Positions 1-12,892 of a stretch of 64,000 bases of DNA are shown here, piece by piece. Every line of letters begins with the position of its first letter. Positions within the stretch are counted from its first letter, which is position 1. Where the stretch lies: NCBI RefSeq assembly GCF_003814705.1, contig NZ_RKRA01000001.1:3602776-3666775 (forward strand). The letters run 5' to 3'. Both the position numbers and the translations under genes were made by a program. The notes under the pieces were generated by a model. The model made no database searches. It was not told the origin of the DNA and saw only the letters and a list, made by a program, of their open reading frames with translations. The stretch is from Georgenia muralis (GTDB lineage Bacteria > Actinomycetota > Actinomycetes > Actinomycetales > Actinomycetaceae).

Positions 1-1586
<1,586 letters not shown>

Positions 1587-1937
1587 ACGCCGGCTCGTCG
1601 GGATCGGCGGCCGCGAACAGCGTCATCGACGACCGGAGCTTGACCGCGTCGATCCCGCCGAGCAGCTCCTGCGCCGTGGGGGCGGGGCTCGCCGCGACGG
1701 TCCGCGCGCACTGGACGAGACGGGGCCCCAGGACCGGGTGCCGCAGGTAGGCCCGGGCCTCGGCCGCGGAGGTGATGGCGAACCGCCGCGCCGTCTCGCT
1801 GCGGCCCAGCCCGGCGACCTGCGGGAAGACGAACCACATCCAGTGCCCCGTCTTGCGTCCGCGGCCCAGCTCGGCCAGAGCGGCGTCGTAGGTGCCGTCC
1901 TGGGCCCGGACGAACCTCTCGAGGTCGTGCTCGTCGG

Positions 1938-2945
1938 TCATGGCTCCCCTGTCGTGGTGTCCTTCGGTAGGGATGTCCCCAGCGTGGAGCGCAGGACCTC
2001 CTCCGCGCCCGGTGGTGCGCCCACCGCGTCGAGGCCGAGAAGGGCCGCGCCGAGCACCGGCGGGGCGTCCACCACACGCACGGACGCCGACGGCGCGCCG
2101 TCGGCCAGACCCGCCTCGACCGCCCCGAGGAGCAGCGGGTCGCGGGCCGCGAGGACCCCGCCGCCGAGGACGACGTCGACCGCCGTCCGCAGCAGTCCGA
2201 GCCGGCCCAGGGCGGCGGTGGCGAGGAGCACCACCTCCTCCGCCATGCGCCGCACGACGGCGACGGCGGCGGGGTCACCCGCGCCGGCCACCCGCAGCAG
2301 CACCGGGGTCAGCCCGAGCAGCCGGGCGGCAGGGATGTCGCCCAGGTGGATGCCCGCGACGACCTCGGCGACCGTCGTGACGCCGAAGTGGCCGATGACG
2401 GCGTCGCGCAGGGCGGTGGGCGCGCCCCGGCCGTCCTCGGCCCGCACCGCGAGCCACAGCGTCTCCGCGGCGAGGTCCTCCCCGCCGCCCCAGTCGCCCG
2501 AGAGCCGCCCCAGCGCGGGGAACCGGGCCACCGCGCCGTCGGCGGCGACGCCGACGGCGTTGACGCCCGCCCCCACGACCACGGCCACCGCGTCGGCCGC
2601 GTCGGTCCCGGCCCGCAGGAGCGCGAAGGTGTCGTTGTCGACCACCGCCCGCTGCGTCCAGCCGGCCGCGTCGATCCGGTCGCGGAGCGCTGCGGTCTCC
2701 GCGGGCAGGTCGGCCCCGGCCAGGTAGAACGCGCCGTGGTCGGCCACCGGGCCGGCCGCCGGGTCCTGCCCGGCGTCGGCGGCGACGCGCGCCACGAGCT
2801 CACCGATCACGCTCATGGTCGTGGTCATCCCCACGCTCTGGTGGCACGATCCGCCACCCCGGGCGCGCGCCAGCACCGTCCCGTCCGCGGCGACGAGGAC
2901 GACGTCGGTCTTGCTGTTCCCGCCGTCGACGGCCAGGACGCTCAC
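1938..2945 (-). CDS. BadF/BadG/BcrA/BcrD-type sugar kinase (N-acetylglucosamine kinase-like)
   Basis: A cytoplasmic ATP-dependent kinase of 335 residues of the actin-like ASKHA fold. The N-terminal phosphate-1 motif is LAVDGGNSKTDVVL, the central motif is VVVGAGVNAVGV and GRLSGDWGGGEDL follows near residue 150. These fit the BadF/BadG family that includes N-acetylglucosamine kinases, so phosphorylation of glucosamine-type or other sugars is the likely role; the substrate is not visible. The GTG start overlaps the stop of the GH4 gene (GTGA at 2942-2945). A longer open frame exists upstream, but the overlap and the conserved LAVDGG start argue for 2945. Together with GH4 it looks like a pathway for sugars released or imported without a PTS. 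Confidence 0.82.
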   Translation of the reverse strand: MSVLAVDGGNSKTDVVLVAADGTVLARARGGGSCHQSVGMTTTMSVIGELVARVAADAGQDPAAGPVADHGAFYLAGADLPAETAALRDRIDAAGWTQRAVVDNDTFALLRAGTDAADAVAVVVGAGVNAVGVAADGAVARFPALGRLSGDWGGGEDLAAETLWLAVRAEDGRGAPTALRDAVIGHFGVTTVAEVVAGIHLGDIPAARLLGLTPVLLRVAGAGDPAAVAVVRRMAEEVVLLATAALGRLGLLRTAVDVVLGGGVLAARDPLLLGAVEAGLADGAPSASVRVVDAPPVLGAALLGLDAVGAPPGAEEVLRSTLGTSLPKDTTTGEP

Positions 2946-4201
2946 GACAGCCACCGCAGGTGCTCGTGGTTCGCGGCGAGGAGGAGGTCGGTCAGCCGGT
3001 CGGCGGTCTCCGCCTGACCGATGAGCGGGTGGGCGAGCAGGGCGCGGAAGACACGGTCCCGCCCCCCGCGCAGCGCGGCGTCGAGCGCGAGGCTCTCGTA
3101 GGCGCTGACGTGCGCGACCAGACCGGCGAGGAGCGGGTCGAGCGGCGCCACGGGTTCGGGCACCACGCCCCCGGCGCCGACCCGGGCGGGCACCTCGACG
3201 ACGGCGCCGTCGTCGAGGAAGGGCAACGTCCCCGCGTTGCGCAGGTTGACGACCTGGACGTCGCGCCGGTCGCCGACGAGGGAGGCCATGAGGTCCACGG
3301 CAGCCTCGGAGTAGTAGGCGCCCCCGCGCCGCTCCAGCAGGGCCGGCTTCTCGTCGAGGGCGGGGTCGGCGTAGAGGTCGAGGAGCTCCCGCTCGATGGC
3401 GGCGACCTCCTCGGCGCGCGAGGCGCTCGTGCGCTGCTCGCGGACGACGGCGTCGTGGTCGTAGAAGTAGCGCAGGTAGTACGAGGGCCAGGCACCGATC
3501 CGGCGCAGCAGGGCAGCAGGCAGGCCGGACCGCTCGGTGAGGACCTCGGCGCCCTCGTCCAGCAGGCCCGGCAGGACGTCGGTGCCGCCGACGACGACGC
3601 GCCGGGTCCATGTGAGGTGGTTGAGCCCCACGTGGTCCAGGCTCACGTCGGCGGGGTCCGCGCCGAGGTGGGCAGCGACGGCGCGCTGGTTGCCGATGGC
3701 GACGTTGCACAGGCCCACCGCACGGTGCCCGGCGTCGAGCAGCGCCCGGGTGACGATCCCGACCGGGTTGGTGAAGTCGACGACCCAGGCGTTCGGTGCC
3801 GCCCGGGCCCGGACCCGCTCGGCGATGTCCAGCACGACCGGCACGGTGCGCAGGGCCTTCGCCAGCCCCCCGGCGCCGGTGGTCTCCTGCCCCACGCAGC
3901 CGCACTCGAGCGGAAGGGTCTCGTCGACCGCGCGGGCTCGCTGCCCGCCGACACGCAGCTGGAGCAGGACGACGCCGGCACCGTCCACGGCCGCGTCCAG
4001 GTCCGTCGTCGCGCTCACCCGGGCCGGGTGGCCCTGACGGGCCAGGATGCGCCAGGACACGCCCGCGACCAGGTCCAGACGCTCCTCGGCCGGGTCCGTC
4101 AGAGCCAGCTCCTCGATCGAGAGCAGGTTCCCCAGCCGTGCGATCCCGTCGACGAGCTCGGGGGTGTACGTCGACCCGCCGCCGACGACCGCGACCTTCA
4201 C
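2942..4201 (-). CDS. Glycoside hydrolase family 4, 6-phospho-beta-glucosidase type
   Basis: A 419-residue NAD- and metal-dependent GH4 enzyme. The N-terminal Rossmann motif is VAVVGGGSTYTPEL. The metal-binding pair is the Cys of GLCNVAIG (about residue 170) and the His of GLNHLTW (about 200), and the candidate catalytic Tyr lies in SYYLRYFYD. The family cleaves 6-phosphoglycosides by an oxidation-elimination route, and the sequence best fits the beta-glucosidase branch (LicH/CelF type). The start is GTG at 4201, set by AAGGAG at 4208-4213 six nt upstream. It heads the operon with the sugar kinase and DUF1810. No PTS gene is adjacent, so the phosphorylated substrate may come from the neighbouring kinase or from the bgl PTS at 8522. 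Confidence 0.88.
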   Translation of the reverse strand: MKVAVVGGGSTYTPELVDGIARLGNLLSIEELALTDPAEERLDLVAGVSWRILARQGHPARVSATTDLDAAVDGAGVVLLQLRVGGQRARAVDETLPLECGCVGQETTGAGGLAKALRTVPVVLDIAERVRARAAPNAWVVDFTNPVGIVTRALLDAGHRAVGLCNVAIGNQRAVAAHLGADPADVSLDHVGLNHLTWTRRVVVGGTDVLPGLLDEGAEVLTERSGLPAALLRRIGAWPSYYLRYFYDHDAVVREQRTSASRAEEVAAIERELLDLYADPALDEKPALLERRGGAYYSEAAVDLMASLVGDRRDVQVVNLRNAGTLPFLDDGAVVEVPARVGAGGVVPEPVAPLDPLLAGLVAHVSAYESLALDAALRGGRDRVFRALLAHPLIGQAETADRLTDLLLAANHEHLRWLS

Positions 4202-4277
4202 GTGCTGCTCCTTCCGTGGGCCGGCCGGGCGCCGTGCCCCCGGACCAGGGTGGCACGACGACGCCGGGCGGGCGTCC

Positions 4278-5531
4278 TCACAGGTCCCGCTGGGCCAGCT
4301 CTCGGAGGTCGTCCGGCACACCGCCGGTCCGGCCCAGCGTCGCCGGGAGGTAGCCGACAGCGTCCTTGCCGAACCGGGCGCGCGCGGCGTCCATCGACCG
4401 GTCCAGCGCCCACCGGGCCGAGCCGGTCGCCGAGCCGGGGCGCCACGGGTCGGGCGGGGGGAGAGGCAGCTCGAGCTGGATGGACGGCTGGGCGGCGAGG
4501 TTCGACACCGAGATCGCCAGAAGGGTGATCTCGGGGTCGCCGTCCTGGTCGTCCAGGGCCTGCCGGACGAGGCGCTCGGCCACCTCGGTGAGCGTGAGCG
4601 TCGACGAGACGGGGGCGGCGAGGGTGAGGGAGCGGGTGACGGCCCGCATGCCGGCGAACCGCACCCGCACCGTGACCGTGCGGCCGGCGCGGTCCTTGGC
4701 ACGCAGGCGCCCGGCGACCCGCTCCGCGAGGTGGGAGAGCACCGAGCGGACGAGCTCCGGCGTCGGGTCCCGCCGGCCCAGCGCGGACTGGGCGCCGACG
4801 GACCGGGCCCGGGACGACGTCGCGACCCGGCGCGGGTCCTCGTCCAGCGCCAGTGCGTGCAGCGTCCCCCCGGGGCGCCCGAGCAGACGCTCGAGCATGG
4901 GTCCCGGCGCGGCCGCGAGGTCGCCGACGGTGCGGATGCCCCGCTCCGCGAGCTGCCGCTCCGTCACCGGGCCGACCCCCCACATGAGGGCCACCGGCAG
5001 CGGGTCGAGGAAGGCGCGCTCGTGCCCCGGCTCGACGACGACGAGCCCGTCGGGCTTGGCCACCTGCGAGGCGACCTTGGCCAGGTGCTTGGTGCGGGCC
5101 GCGCCCACCGAGATCGCCAGCCCCACCTCCGCGCGCACCCGCCGCCGGATCAGCGCCCCGATCGACGCGGGCGGGCCGAAGAGGTGGACGGCCCCCGAGA
5201 CGTCGAGGAAGGCCTCGTCGACGGAGATGCGCTGCACGAGGGGCGTGACGTCACCGAGGATGTCCATGACGCGGTCCGCCAGCGGCTGGTACCGCGCGAA
5301 GCTGCCGCGGACGAAGGTGAGGTCCGGGCACAGGCGGGCCGCCCGCCAGCCCGGCATCCCGCCCTGCACGCCGAAGGCCTTGGCCTCGTAGGACGCCGCG
5401 AGCACCACGCCACCGCTCGGGCTGCCGCCCACCGCGATGGGCCGGCCCCGCAGGGCGGGATCGAGCAGCTGCTCCACCGACGCGTAGAAGGCGTCGAGGT
5501 CGGCGTGGAGGATCGTCGCTCCGTCGGGCAC
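4278..5531 (-). CDS. dinB: DNA polymerase IV (Y-family translesion polymerase)
   Basis: A 417-residue Y-family polymerase that copies damaged DNA. The first metal-binding motif is HADLDAFYASVEQ, the catalytic pair lies in ISVDEAFLDVSG (about residue 105), and the helix-hairpin-helix thumb is around MWGVGPVTERQL. QLELPL near residue 350 looks like a beta-clamp-binding motif. The start is GTG at 5531. There is no Shine-Dalgarno sequence, but a -10 hexamer TAGGCT lies exactly 6 nt upstream, so the mRNA is probably leaderless. A LexA operator lies immediately upstream, so the gene should be induced by DNA damage. Confidence 0.92.
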   Translation of the reverse strand: MPDGATILHADLDAFYASVEQLLDPALRGRPIAVGGSPSGGVVLAASYEAKAFGVQGGMPGWRAARLCPDLTFVRGSFARYQPLADRVMDILGDVTPLVQRISVDEAFLDVSGAVHLFGPPASIGALIRRRVRAEVGLAISVGAARTKHLAKVASQVAKPDGLVVVEPGHERAFLDPLPVALMWGVGPVTERQLAERGIRTVGDLAAAPGPMLERLLGRPGGTLHALALDEDPRRVATSSRARSVGAQSALGRRDPTPELVRSVLSHLAERVAGRLRAKDRAGRTVTVRVRFAGMRAVTRSLTLAAPVSSTLTLTEVAERLVRQALDDQDGDPEITLLAISVSNLAAQPSIQLELPLPPPDPWRPGSATGSARWALDRSMDAARARFGKDAVGYLPATLGRTGGVPDDLRELAQRDL

Positions 5532-5537
5532 GCGCCC

Positions 5538-5560
5538 AGCCTATGCGAACAGGCGTTCGA
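5538..5560 (-). promoter_or_regulatory. LexA (SOS) box and leaderless -10 element of dinB
   Basis: On the minus strand TCGAAC-GCCT-GTTCGC (5560-5545) matches the actinobacterial SOS box TCGAAC-N4-GTTCGA at 11 of 12 arm positions. It directly abuts the -10 hexamer TAGGCT (5543-5538), which is followed by GGGCGC and then the GTG start. Bound LexA would cover the promoter. Confidence 0.85.
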
Positions 5561-5738
5561 CTGTCGAGGTCTCTCCGAAGCGACGTCGGCCTCGCCGCCG
5601 TACGCGTCCAGGAGCCGGTCCCGCTCGTCCGCGGTGACGGCCAGCACCGTCCCGTGCCGGGCGCGTCGCGGGAGGTGCGCGTCGACGTCGGTGAATGTCC
5701 CTGGTGGGACGGCGGGAACGTGCCCGCGGTCAGCTCAC

Positions 5739-6172
5739 CCCCTCGTCACTGCGGCGTGGGCCACGGTCAGCGGCACGGCGGACATCACGCCGGTGAGGTG
5801 GTGCAGCTCTCCGCCTACTTCGGCCTCATCACGGGCGGGCTGGCCCCGGTGCTCATGGTGCTGCCCATCGGCCAGCGCCGCCTGGAGTCGGTGCGCTCCA
5901 TCGCCGAGGTCCTCCCCGAGGCCAACCTGGAGGAGAACGAGGGCAAGGCCGTGGTGCGCTCGGTGAGCGGCCTGGTCCGGTTCGACCACGTGGGATTCCG
6001 CTATCCCGACGCCGAGACCGACGCCGTGGTCGACGTCGACCTCGAGGTCGCCGCCGGCGAGACCATCGCGTTCGTCCTAGAGCACGGAAGCAGCGTCGAG
6101 GTCGGAGCTCACGACAAGCTCATCGACGCCGGCGGCCCGTACGCGCGGCTGGAGCTCGCGCAGTGCACCTGA
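5739..6172 (+). pseudogene. Decayed ABC exporter (fused membrane/ATPase) remnant
   Basis: Pieces of a multidrug/lipid-type ABC exporter remain. In frame 3 (about 5739-5790) AAWATVSGTADITP is readable. After a one-base loss near 5790 the frame changes to GEVVQLSAYFGLITG, then LESVRSIAEVLPEANLEENEG and VRFDHVGFRYPDAE. At about 6079 ETIAFV joins LEHGSSVEVGAHDKLI directly. The Walker A, Q-loop, signature and Walker B region (roughly 120 residues) is therefore deleted, and only the H-loop tail and C-terminus GGPYARLELAQ are left. Most of the membrane domain is also missing. It cannot make an active transporter. Confidence 0.8.
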
Positions 6173-6202
6173 GTGGTGGCGTACCGGATCGGGCCACGAG
6201 GC

Positions 6203-6244
6203 TCGTCGGACTGACCGGCACGGTTCGTCGGACTGACTGGCACG
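6203..6244 (+). repeat. 22-bp direct duplication downstream of the ABC relic
   Basis: TCGTCGGACTGACCGGCACG (6203-6222) is repeated at 6225-6244 with one change, a period of 22 bp. It lies between the ABC relic and the end of the HNH gene. No function is visible. Confidence 0.7.
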
Positions 6245-6291
6245 CGGACTCGGCCGCCTCGGCTCGGCGACGACCGGGCGCTGGGTGAGGG

Positions 6292-7830
6292 CTAGGTGCC
6301 CGGGGGCGATCCGGTGCTCGGCGGTGACCCTGAGGTCGGCGGTGACCCTGGGGTCGGCGGTGACCCTGAGGTCGGTGGTGATGCCGGGGTCGGGGGCGAC
6401 CCGGGGCTCGGTGGCGATCCGGGGCTCGGTGGTGTTCCGGGGGTGGTGATGGGGGTGGTGCCGGTGGGGGTGCCGTGGCGGTCGAGGAAACGCCAGTGGG
6501 TGGGGTGGCGTTCGATGGTGAGGTGTTGGGCGTGGACGTGGTCGTGGTGGTGCCAGCACAGCAGGATGGCGTTGGTGATGTCGGTGGGGCCGTGGTGGGC
6601 GTACCACCAGAGGTTGTGGTGGATCTCGCCCTCGCCGGGTGGGGCGTCGCAGCCGGGGTACTGGCAGTGCCGGTCGCGGGCGATGATGGCGCGGGTCTGG
6701 GCGGTGGTGAAGAGGCGTTCTTCGCGGCCGACGTCGAGGATCTCGGCGTCGGGGCCGAAGATGACGCGGTGGACGGCGCTGGCGCAGGCCAGGCGTTGGA
6801 GCAGGGTGAAGGGGATGGGGGTGTTGTCGGCCAGGGTCGCGGCCTCGATCCCGGCGAGGACACCGGGGTCGAGGTCGGCGGTGATCCGGGCGAGGGCGTC
6901 CCCGTCCTCGCCCGCGTCCTCGACGCCGCCCGTGCCGGCGTCACCCCGCCCGGGGCCGCCGGCGCCGCCGGTGCCGTGTGCGGAGGCGGCGGTGAGGGCG
7001 AGGAGGGTGTCCAGGGTGGTGGTCACGGCCAGGTGGGGGCGGATCCGGGCGGTGGGTTGGAGGGTGCCGGAGTCCAGGGCGAGGTGGGTGAGGCCGTTCA
7101 GGGCCGCGGCGCGGCGTTGGGCGGGGGTGCGGGTGTCCCCGGCGGGCGGGACGCCGGTGCGGGCGGTGAGGGCTTCTTTCAGGGCGGTGGCGTTGGCGGT
7201 GGCGAGGAAGCCGCGTAGGAGGGACCCGCCGGGGACGTCGGAGATGAACAGCTCCTCACGGTCCAGGTCGTCGGTGTAGGACCGGTCGGCGGCGTCGGGG
7301 TCGGTGCGGATGGCCCAGTGCTGGACCAGGCGGGTGAACCGGGCCACGTCCAGTCCCAGCGCGTGGGTGAGGAGGAAGTCCTCACCCAGCTCGGGGTCGG
7401 CCAGCTGCGCCACCCGGGCGGGGGTGTCGGTGGCGTGGCGGATCAGGACCCCGACGTGCTCGTCACTGATCATCCCCGCGGACAGGGCCGTGGCGGTGGC
7501 GGGCAGGACCTCGCGCAGGGCCCGGGCGGTACGGACCCGCCGGGCGGCGGTGGCGGGGTGGGCGCCGGTGGTCTGGCGGACCCAGGCGGGCAGGGTCCTG
7601 GCCCCGCCGGTGGCCCACCGCCCGTCGGCGTCGACCGCGGCCAGGACCTTGGCCTCCAGGCCGGTGAGGTGACGGCGGACCCGCTCCAAGTCCTGGGCGG
7701 TCTGGGCCAGGGCGGTGAACGCCAGCCCGTGCACGTCCAGCTCGGCCAACCCTGCGCACGCGGTCAGCAGGTCGGCGACCCCGGCCGCCAACGCGGTCCC
7801 GGGATCGACCACCGCCTCCGCCGCCACCAC
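6292..7830 (-). CDS. DUF222 / HNH endonuclease domain protein (13E12 repeat family)
   Basis: A 512-residue member of the abundant actinobacterial 13E12 family. The long alpha-helical DUF222 region fills roughly residues 10-330. The HNH nuclease motif follows: CQYPGCDAPPGEGEIHHNLWW, then NAILLCWHHHDHVH, with both zinc-binding Cys and the catalytic His visible. After WRFLDRHG comes a low-complexity tail of about 45 residues built from SPPTPG/SPPTSG units. The native role is not established; many relatives lie near mobile or intron-like DNA. The start is uncertain: a GTG at 7848 is possible, but GTG at 7830 is better placed behind a run of six G. It is orphaned between the ABC relic and a non-coding stretch. 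Confidence 0.8.
   Translation of the reverse strand: MVAAEAVVDPGTALAAGVADLLTACAGLAELDVHGLAFTALAQTAQDLERVRRHLTGLEAKVLAAVDADGRWATGGARTLPAWVRQTTGAHPATAARRVRTARALREVLPATATALSAGMISDEHVGVLIRHATDTPARVAQLADPELGEDFLLTHALGLDVARFTRLVQHWAIRTDPDAADRSYTDDLDREELFISDVPGGSLLRGFLATANATALKEALTARTGVPPAGDTRTPAQRRAAALNGLTHLALDSGTLQPTARIRPHLAVTTTLDTLLALTAASAHGTGGAGGPGRGDAGTGGVEDAGEDGDALARITADLDPGVLAGIEAATLADNTPIPFTLLQRLACASAVHRVIFGPDAEILDVGREERLFTTAQTRAIIARDRHCQYPGCDAPPGEGEIHHNLWWYAHHGPTDITNAILLCWHHHDHVHAQHLTIERHPTHWRFLDRHGTPTGTTPITTPGTPPSPGSPPSPGSPPTPASPPTSGSPPTPGSPPTSGSPPSTGSPPGT
6306..6441 (-). repeat. 18-bp repeats encoding the Pro-Ser-Gly tail of the HNH protein
   Basis: At least seven imperfect 18-bp copies such as GGCGGTGACCCTGAGGTC (plus strand) encode six-residue units SPPTPG, SPPTSG and SPPSPG at the protein's C-terminus. 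The copies differ mostly at single bases, which suggests repeated slippage followed by drift. Confidence 0.8.
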
Positions 7831-7950
7831 ACACCCCCCAGGGCACACCGCCCCGTTTCACGGGGCGTTTCGGATCGAGTCCTCTACCTGCCACCAATTT
7901 ATCGAACGCGCGTACGGGACCGCAATACCTCCGACTCGTGTGAATCAATT

Positions 7951-7974
7951 TGTGGATAACCACGGATATCCACA
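7951..7974. promoter_or_regulatory. Inverted pair of DnaA-box-like sequences
   Basis: TGTGGATA (7951-7958) and TATCCACA (7967-7974) form a perfect 8-bp inverted repeat with an 8-bp spacer. The left arm, extended by one base, is a full match to the DnaA box TTATCCACA on the minus strand; the right arm matches 8 of 9. An isolated pair far from any dnaA/dnaN genes could titrate DnaA or be an operator for another protein. Confidence 0.45.
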
Positions 7975-8235
7975 GATCCCGGTCGTCGGTTCACCGTCAC
8001 GCGGGAGCGCTTCCGGACCCAGCAGCACGAACGCTCACCGCTGACATGCCGCGCGAGGGTCCCACCTGCGCTCACATCTACCTGTGCGTCGACAACGGCC
8101 CGGACACCCAAGGAGGTGAGAAGCCGTCGGCGCCACGGTGGGCCACGCCACGCCACTAATTCGCCAGGGCCGCTCGCCGGCCGGCGACCCGAGCCCCACG
8201 AACAGCCACCAACCTTTCGCCCATTTGTCGAGACA

Positions 8236-8283
8236 ATTCACGGAACTGACCCACCGAGAATCCACGGAACTGACCCACCGAGA
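8236..8283 (+). repeat. 24-bp direct duplication
   Basis: ATTCACGGAACTGACCCACC plus four bases (8236-8259) is repeated at 8260-8283 with a single T-to-C change. It lies in the non-coding stretch before the bgl promoter. The core GGAACTGACCCACCGAGA is identical in both copies. Confidence 0.75.
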
Positions 8284-8361
8284 GCGGGCTCGAGCTTCGC
8301 ACGCGCCTTTCATCCCTCTGGCGGCGGTACTGCCCGGCACTGACACCGACCAGTGGCGCAG

Positions 8362-8398
8362 AACACACTTGTGTTGCGGACCGGTCGCCGTGTAGGTT
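8362..8398 (+). promoter_or_regulatory. Predicted promoter of the bgl operon with a dyad over the -35
   Basis: A candidate -35 TTGTGT (8369-8374) and -10 TAGGTT (8393-8398) are 18 bp apart. The dyad AACACA-CT-TGTGTT (8362-8375) covers the -35 and could bind a repressor or a global sugar regulator. Transcription would start shortly before the RAT leader. Confidence 0.5.
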
Positions 8399-8425
8399 CC
8401 TCCCCGACAGGCAGGGTTGCCTGAA

Positions 8426-8454
8426 GGATTGTTACTCGGCGACGAGGCAAGACC
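8426..8454 (+). promoter_or_regulatory. RAT ribonucleic antiterminator site for a BglG/LicT protein
   Basis: The 29-nt leader element starts GGATTGTTACT and ends AGGCAAGACC. This matches the known LicT/SacY target (GGATTGTTACTG...CAGGCAAAACC) almost perfectly on both sides. Its 3' end (8450-8454) is also the start of the terminator stem at 8450-8489, so the two structures exclude each other. When the antiterminator encoded at the operon end binds, readthrough into the PTS gene is expected. Confidence 0.9.
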
Positions 8455-8489
8455 TGAGACGCACGCACGTGCGGCTCGGGTCTTTTTTT
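8450..8489 (+). terminator. Leader terminator controlled by antitermination
   Basis: The stem AGACCTGAG (8450-8458) pairs with CTCGGGTCT (8475-8483), with one G-U pair. The inner part GCAC/GTGC can extend it. Seven T residues follow. It lies 33 nt before the PTS start codon and overlaps the RAT. Confidence 0.9.
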
Positions 8490-8521
8490 GTGCCCGGGGA
8501 CGTGGACAGAGAGGTCTTGAG

Positions 8522-11916
<3,395 letters not shown>

Positions 11917-11976
11917 GACCGGGGTGGCGGGGCCGGACGGTTCCCGCCACCCTGGGCCTGAGGAGAGGAGGTGGGC

Positions 11977-12819
11977 GTGGAGATCCTGCGGGTGTTCAAC
12001 AACAACGTGGTCCTCGCCCGTACCGACGCCGGCAGTGACGTCATCCTCACCGGCCGCGGGCTGGGCTTCCAGGCGAGGCCCGGTGACACCGTCGACCAGG
12101 AGAAGGTGGTGCGCGTCTTCGTGCCCGAGGACGGCCGCGACCCGGACAACTTCGGTGCGCTCATCTCGGCGATCCCGCCCGAGCTCCTCCTCCTCGCCGA
12201 CCAGGCCCTGGCCGCCTCGGACACCGGCTCCGGCCGGCGGGCCGGCTCCACCACGGTCGTCGGCCTCGCCGACCACATCAGCTTCGCGCTCGAACGCCTG
12301 CGCCAGGGCATCGAGATCGAGTACCCGCTCCGGGCCGAGGTCGCGCACCTCTACCCCGCCGAGCTGGCCACCGCCGGGCGCGTCCTCGAGCTCGTCAACG
12401 CCCGGCTCGCGGTGCCCCTCCCCCCGGAGGAGGCCGTGCCGATCGCCCTGCACCTGGTCAACGCCGGGTTCGCCACGGGCGACCTGTCGCAGACCTACCG
12501 CATGACCGGCGTCTTCGCGCAGCTCTTCGACGTCCTCGAGCAGACGTACTCCCGGCCCTTCGACCGGGACACGGTCAACGCGGCCCGGTTCATCACGCAC
12601 CTGCGGTACTTCTTCGTCCGGGCGCACACCGGACGCCAGCTCGACGACGGCGCAGGCCGGCTCGGCACGGCCATCCGGGACGCCTACCCCGAGGCCTACT
12701 CGACGGCGCTGAAGCTGCAGGCGGTCCTCGAGCTCCGGCTCGGCCAGCCGCTCACCGAGGACGAGGTGACGTACCTGACGCTGCACGTCGCGCGCATGGT
12801 GGACGAGGTCAGAGCCTGA
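11977..12819 (+). CDS. licT: BglG/LicT-family transcriptional antiterminator
   Basis: A 280-residue RNA-binding antiterminator that reports PTS activity. The N-terminal CAT domain (residues 1-55) begins VEILRVFNNNVVLAR and carries the ILTGRGLGF motif. Two PRD domains follow, with their conserved His visible: LADHISFALERL and RAEVAHLYP in PRD1, THLRYFFVRAH and YLTLHVARM in PRD2. Phosphorylation of these by EIIB and HPr would respectively switch it off and on. GTG 11977 is chosen because GGAGG (11967-11971) lies five nt before it; GTG 11971 would add two residues. It is the last gene of the bgl unit, so the circuit is autoregulatory through the RAT at 8426. Confidence 0.92.
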   Translation: MEILRVFNNNVVLARTDAGSDVILTGRGLGFQARPGDTVDQEKVVRVFVPEDGRDPDNFGALISAIPPELLLLADQALAASDTGSGRRAGSTTVVGLADHISFALERLRQGIEIEYPLRAEVAHLYPAELATAGRVLELVNARLAVPLPPEEAVPIALHLVNAGFATGDLSQTYRMTGVFAQLFDVLEQTYSRPFDRDTVNAARFITHLRYFFVRAHTGRQLDDGAGRLGTAIRDAYPEAYSTALKLQAVLELRLGQPLTEDEVTYLTLHVARMVDEVRA

Positions 12820-12892
12820 TCGTGCCCACGCTCGCCGCCGTCGCCCCTAGTCTTGGCCCCGGACAAGGACGCCCACCCGAGCGGAGCCGATG

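Larger units (their letters stand above)
7831..8361. other. Non-coding stretch between the HNH gene and the bgl operon
   Basis: No convincing gene was found here. The stretch is less GC-rich than its surroundings near 7890-7980. It holds a DnaA-box-like dyad (7951-7974), a GGAGGTGA ribosome-site-like sequence at 8110-8117 with no sensible frame behind it, and a 24-bp direct duplication (8236-8283). It may be the residue of a lost mobile element, but no terminal repeats or transposase piece could be recognised. Confidence 0.5.

Noticed and set aside
5574-5650. A short minus-strand segment VLAVTADERDRLLDAYGG upstream of dinB that looks protein-like.
   Set aside because: It has no start or stop of its own, continues into the SOS box region, and I could not link it to a family. 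It may be a gene scrap but cannot be supported.
8116-8343. A 75-codon frame behind a GGAGGTGA sequence.
   Set aside because: The encoded peptide crosses the 24-bp duplication, has poor codon use and no domain. The ribosome-like site alone is not enough.
7831-8361. A replication origin or integrated element around the DnaA-box pair.
   Set aside because: Only two boxes, no AT-rich unwinding region, no rep, integrase or terminal repeats.
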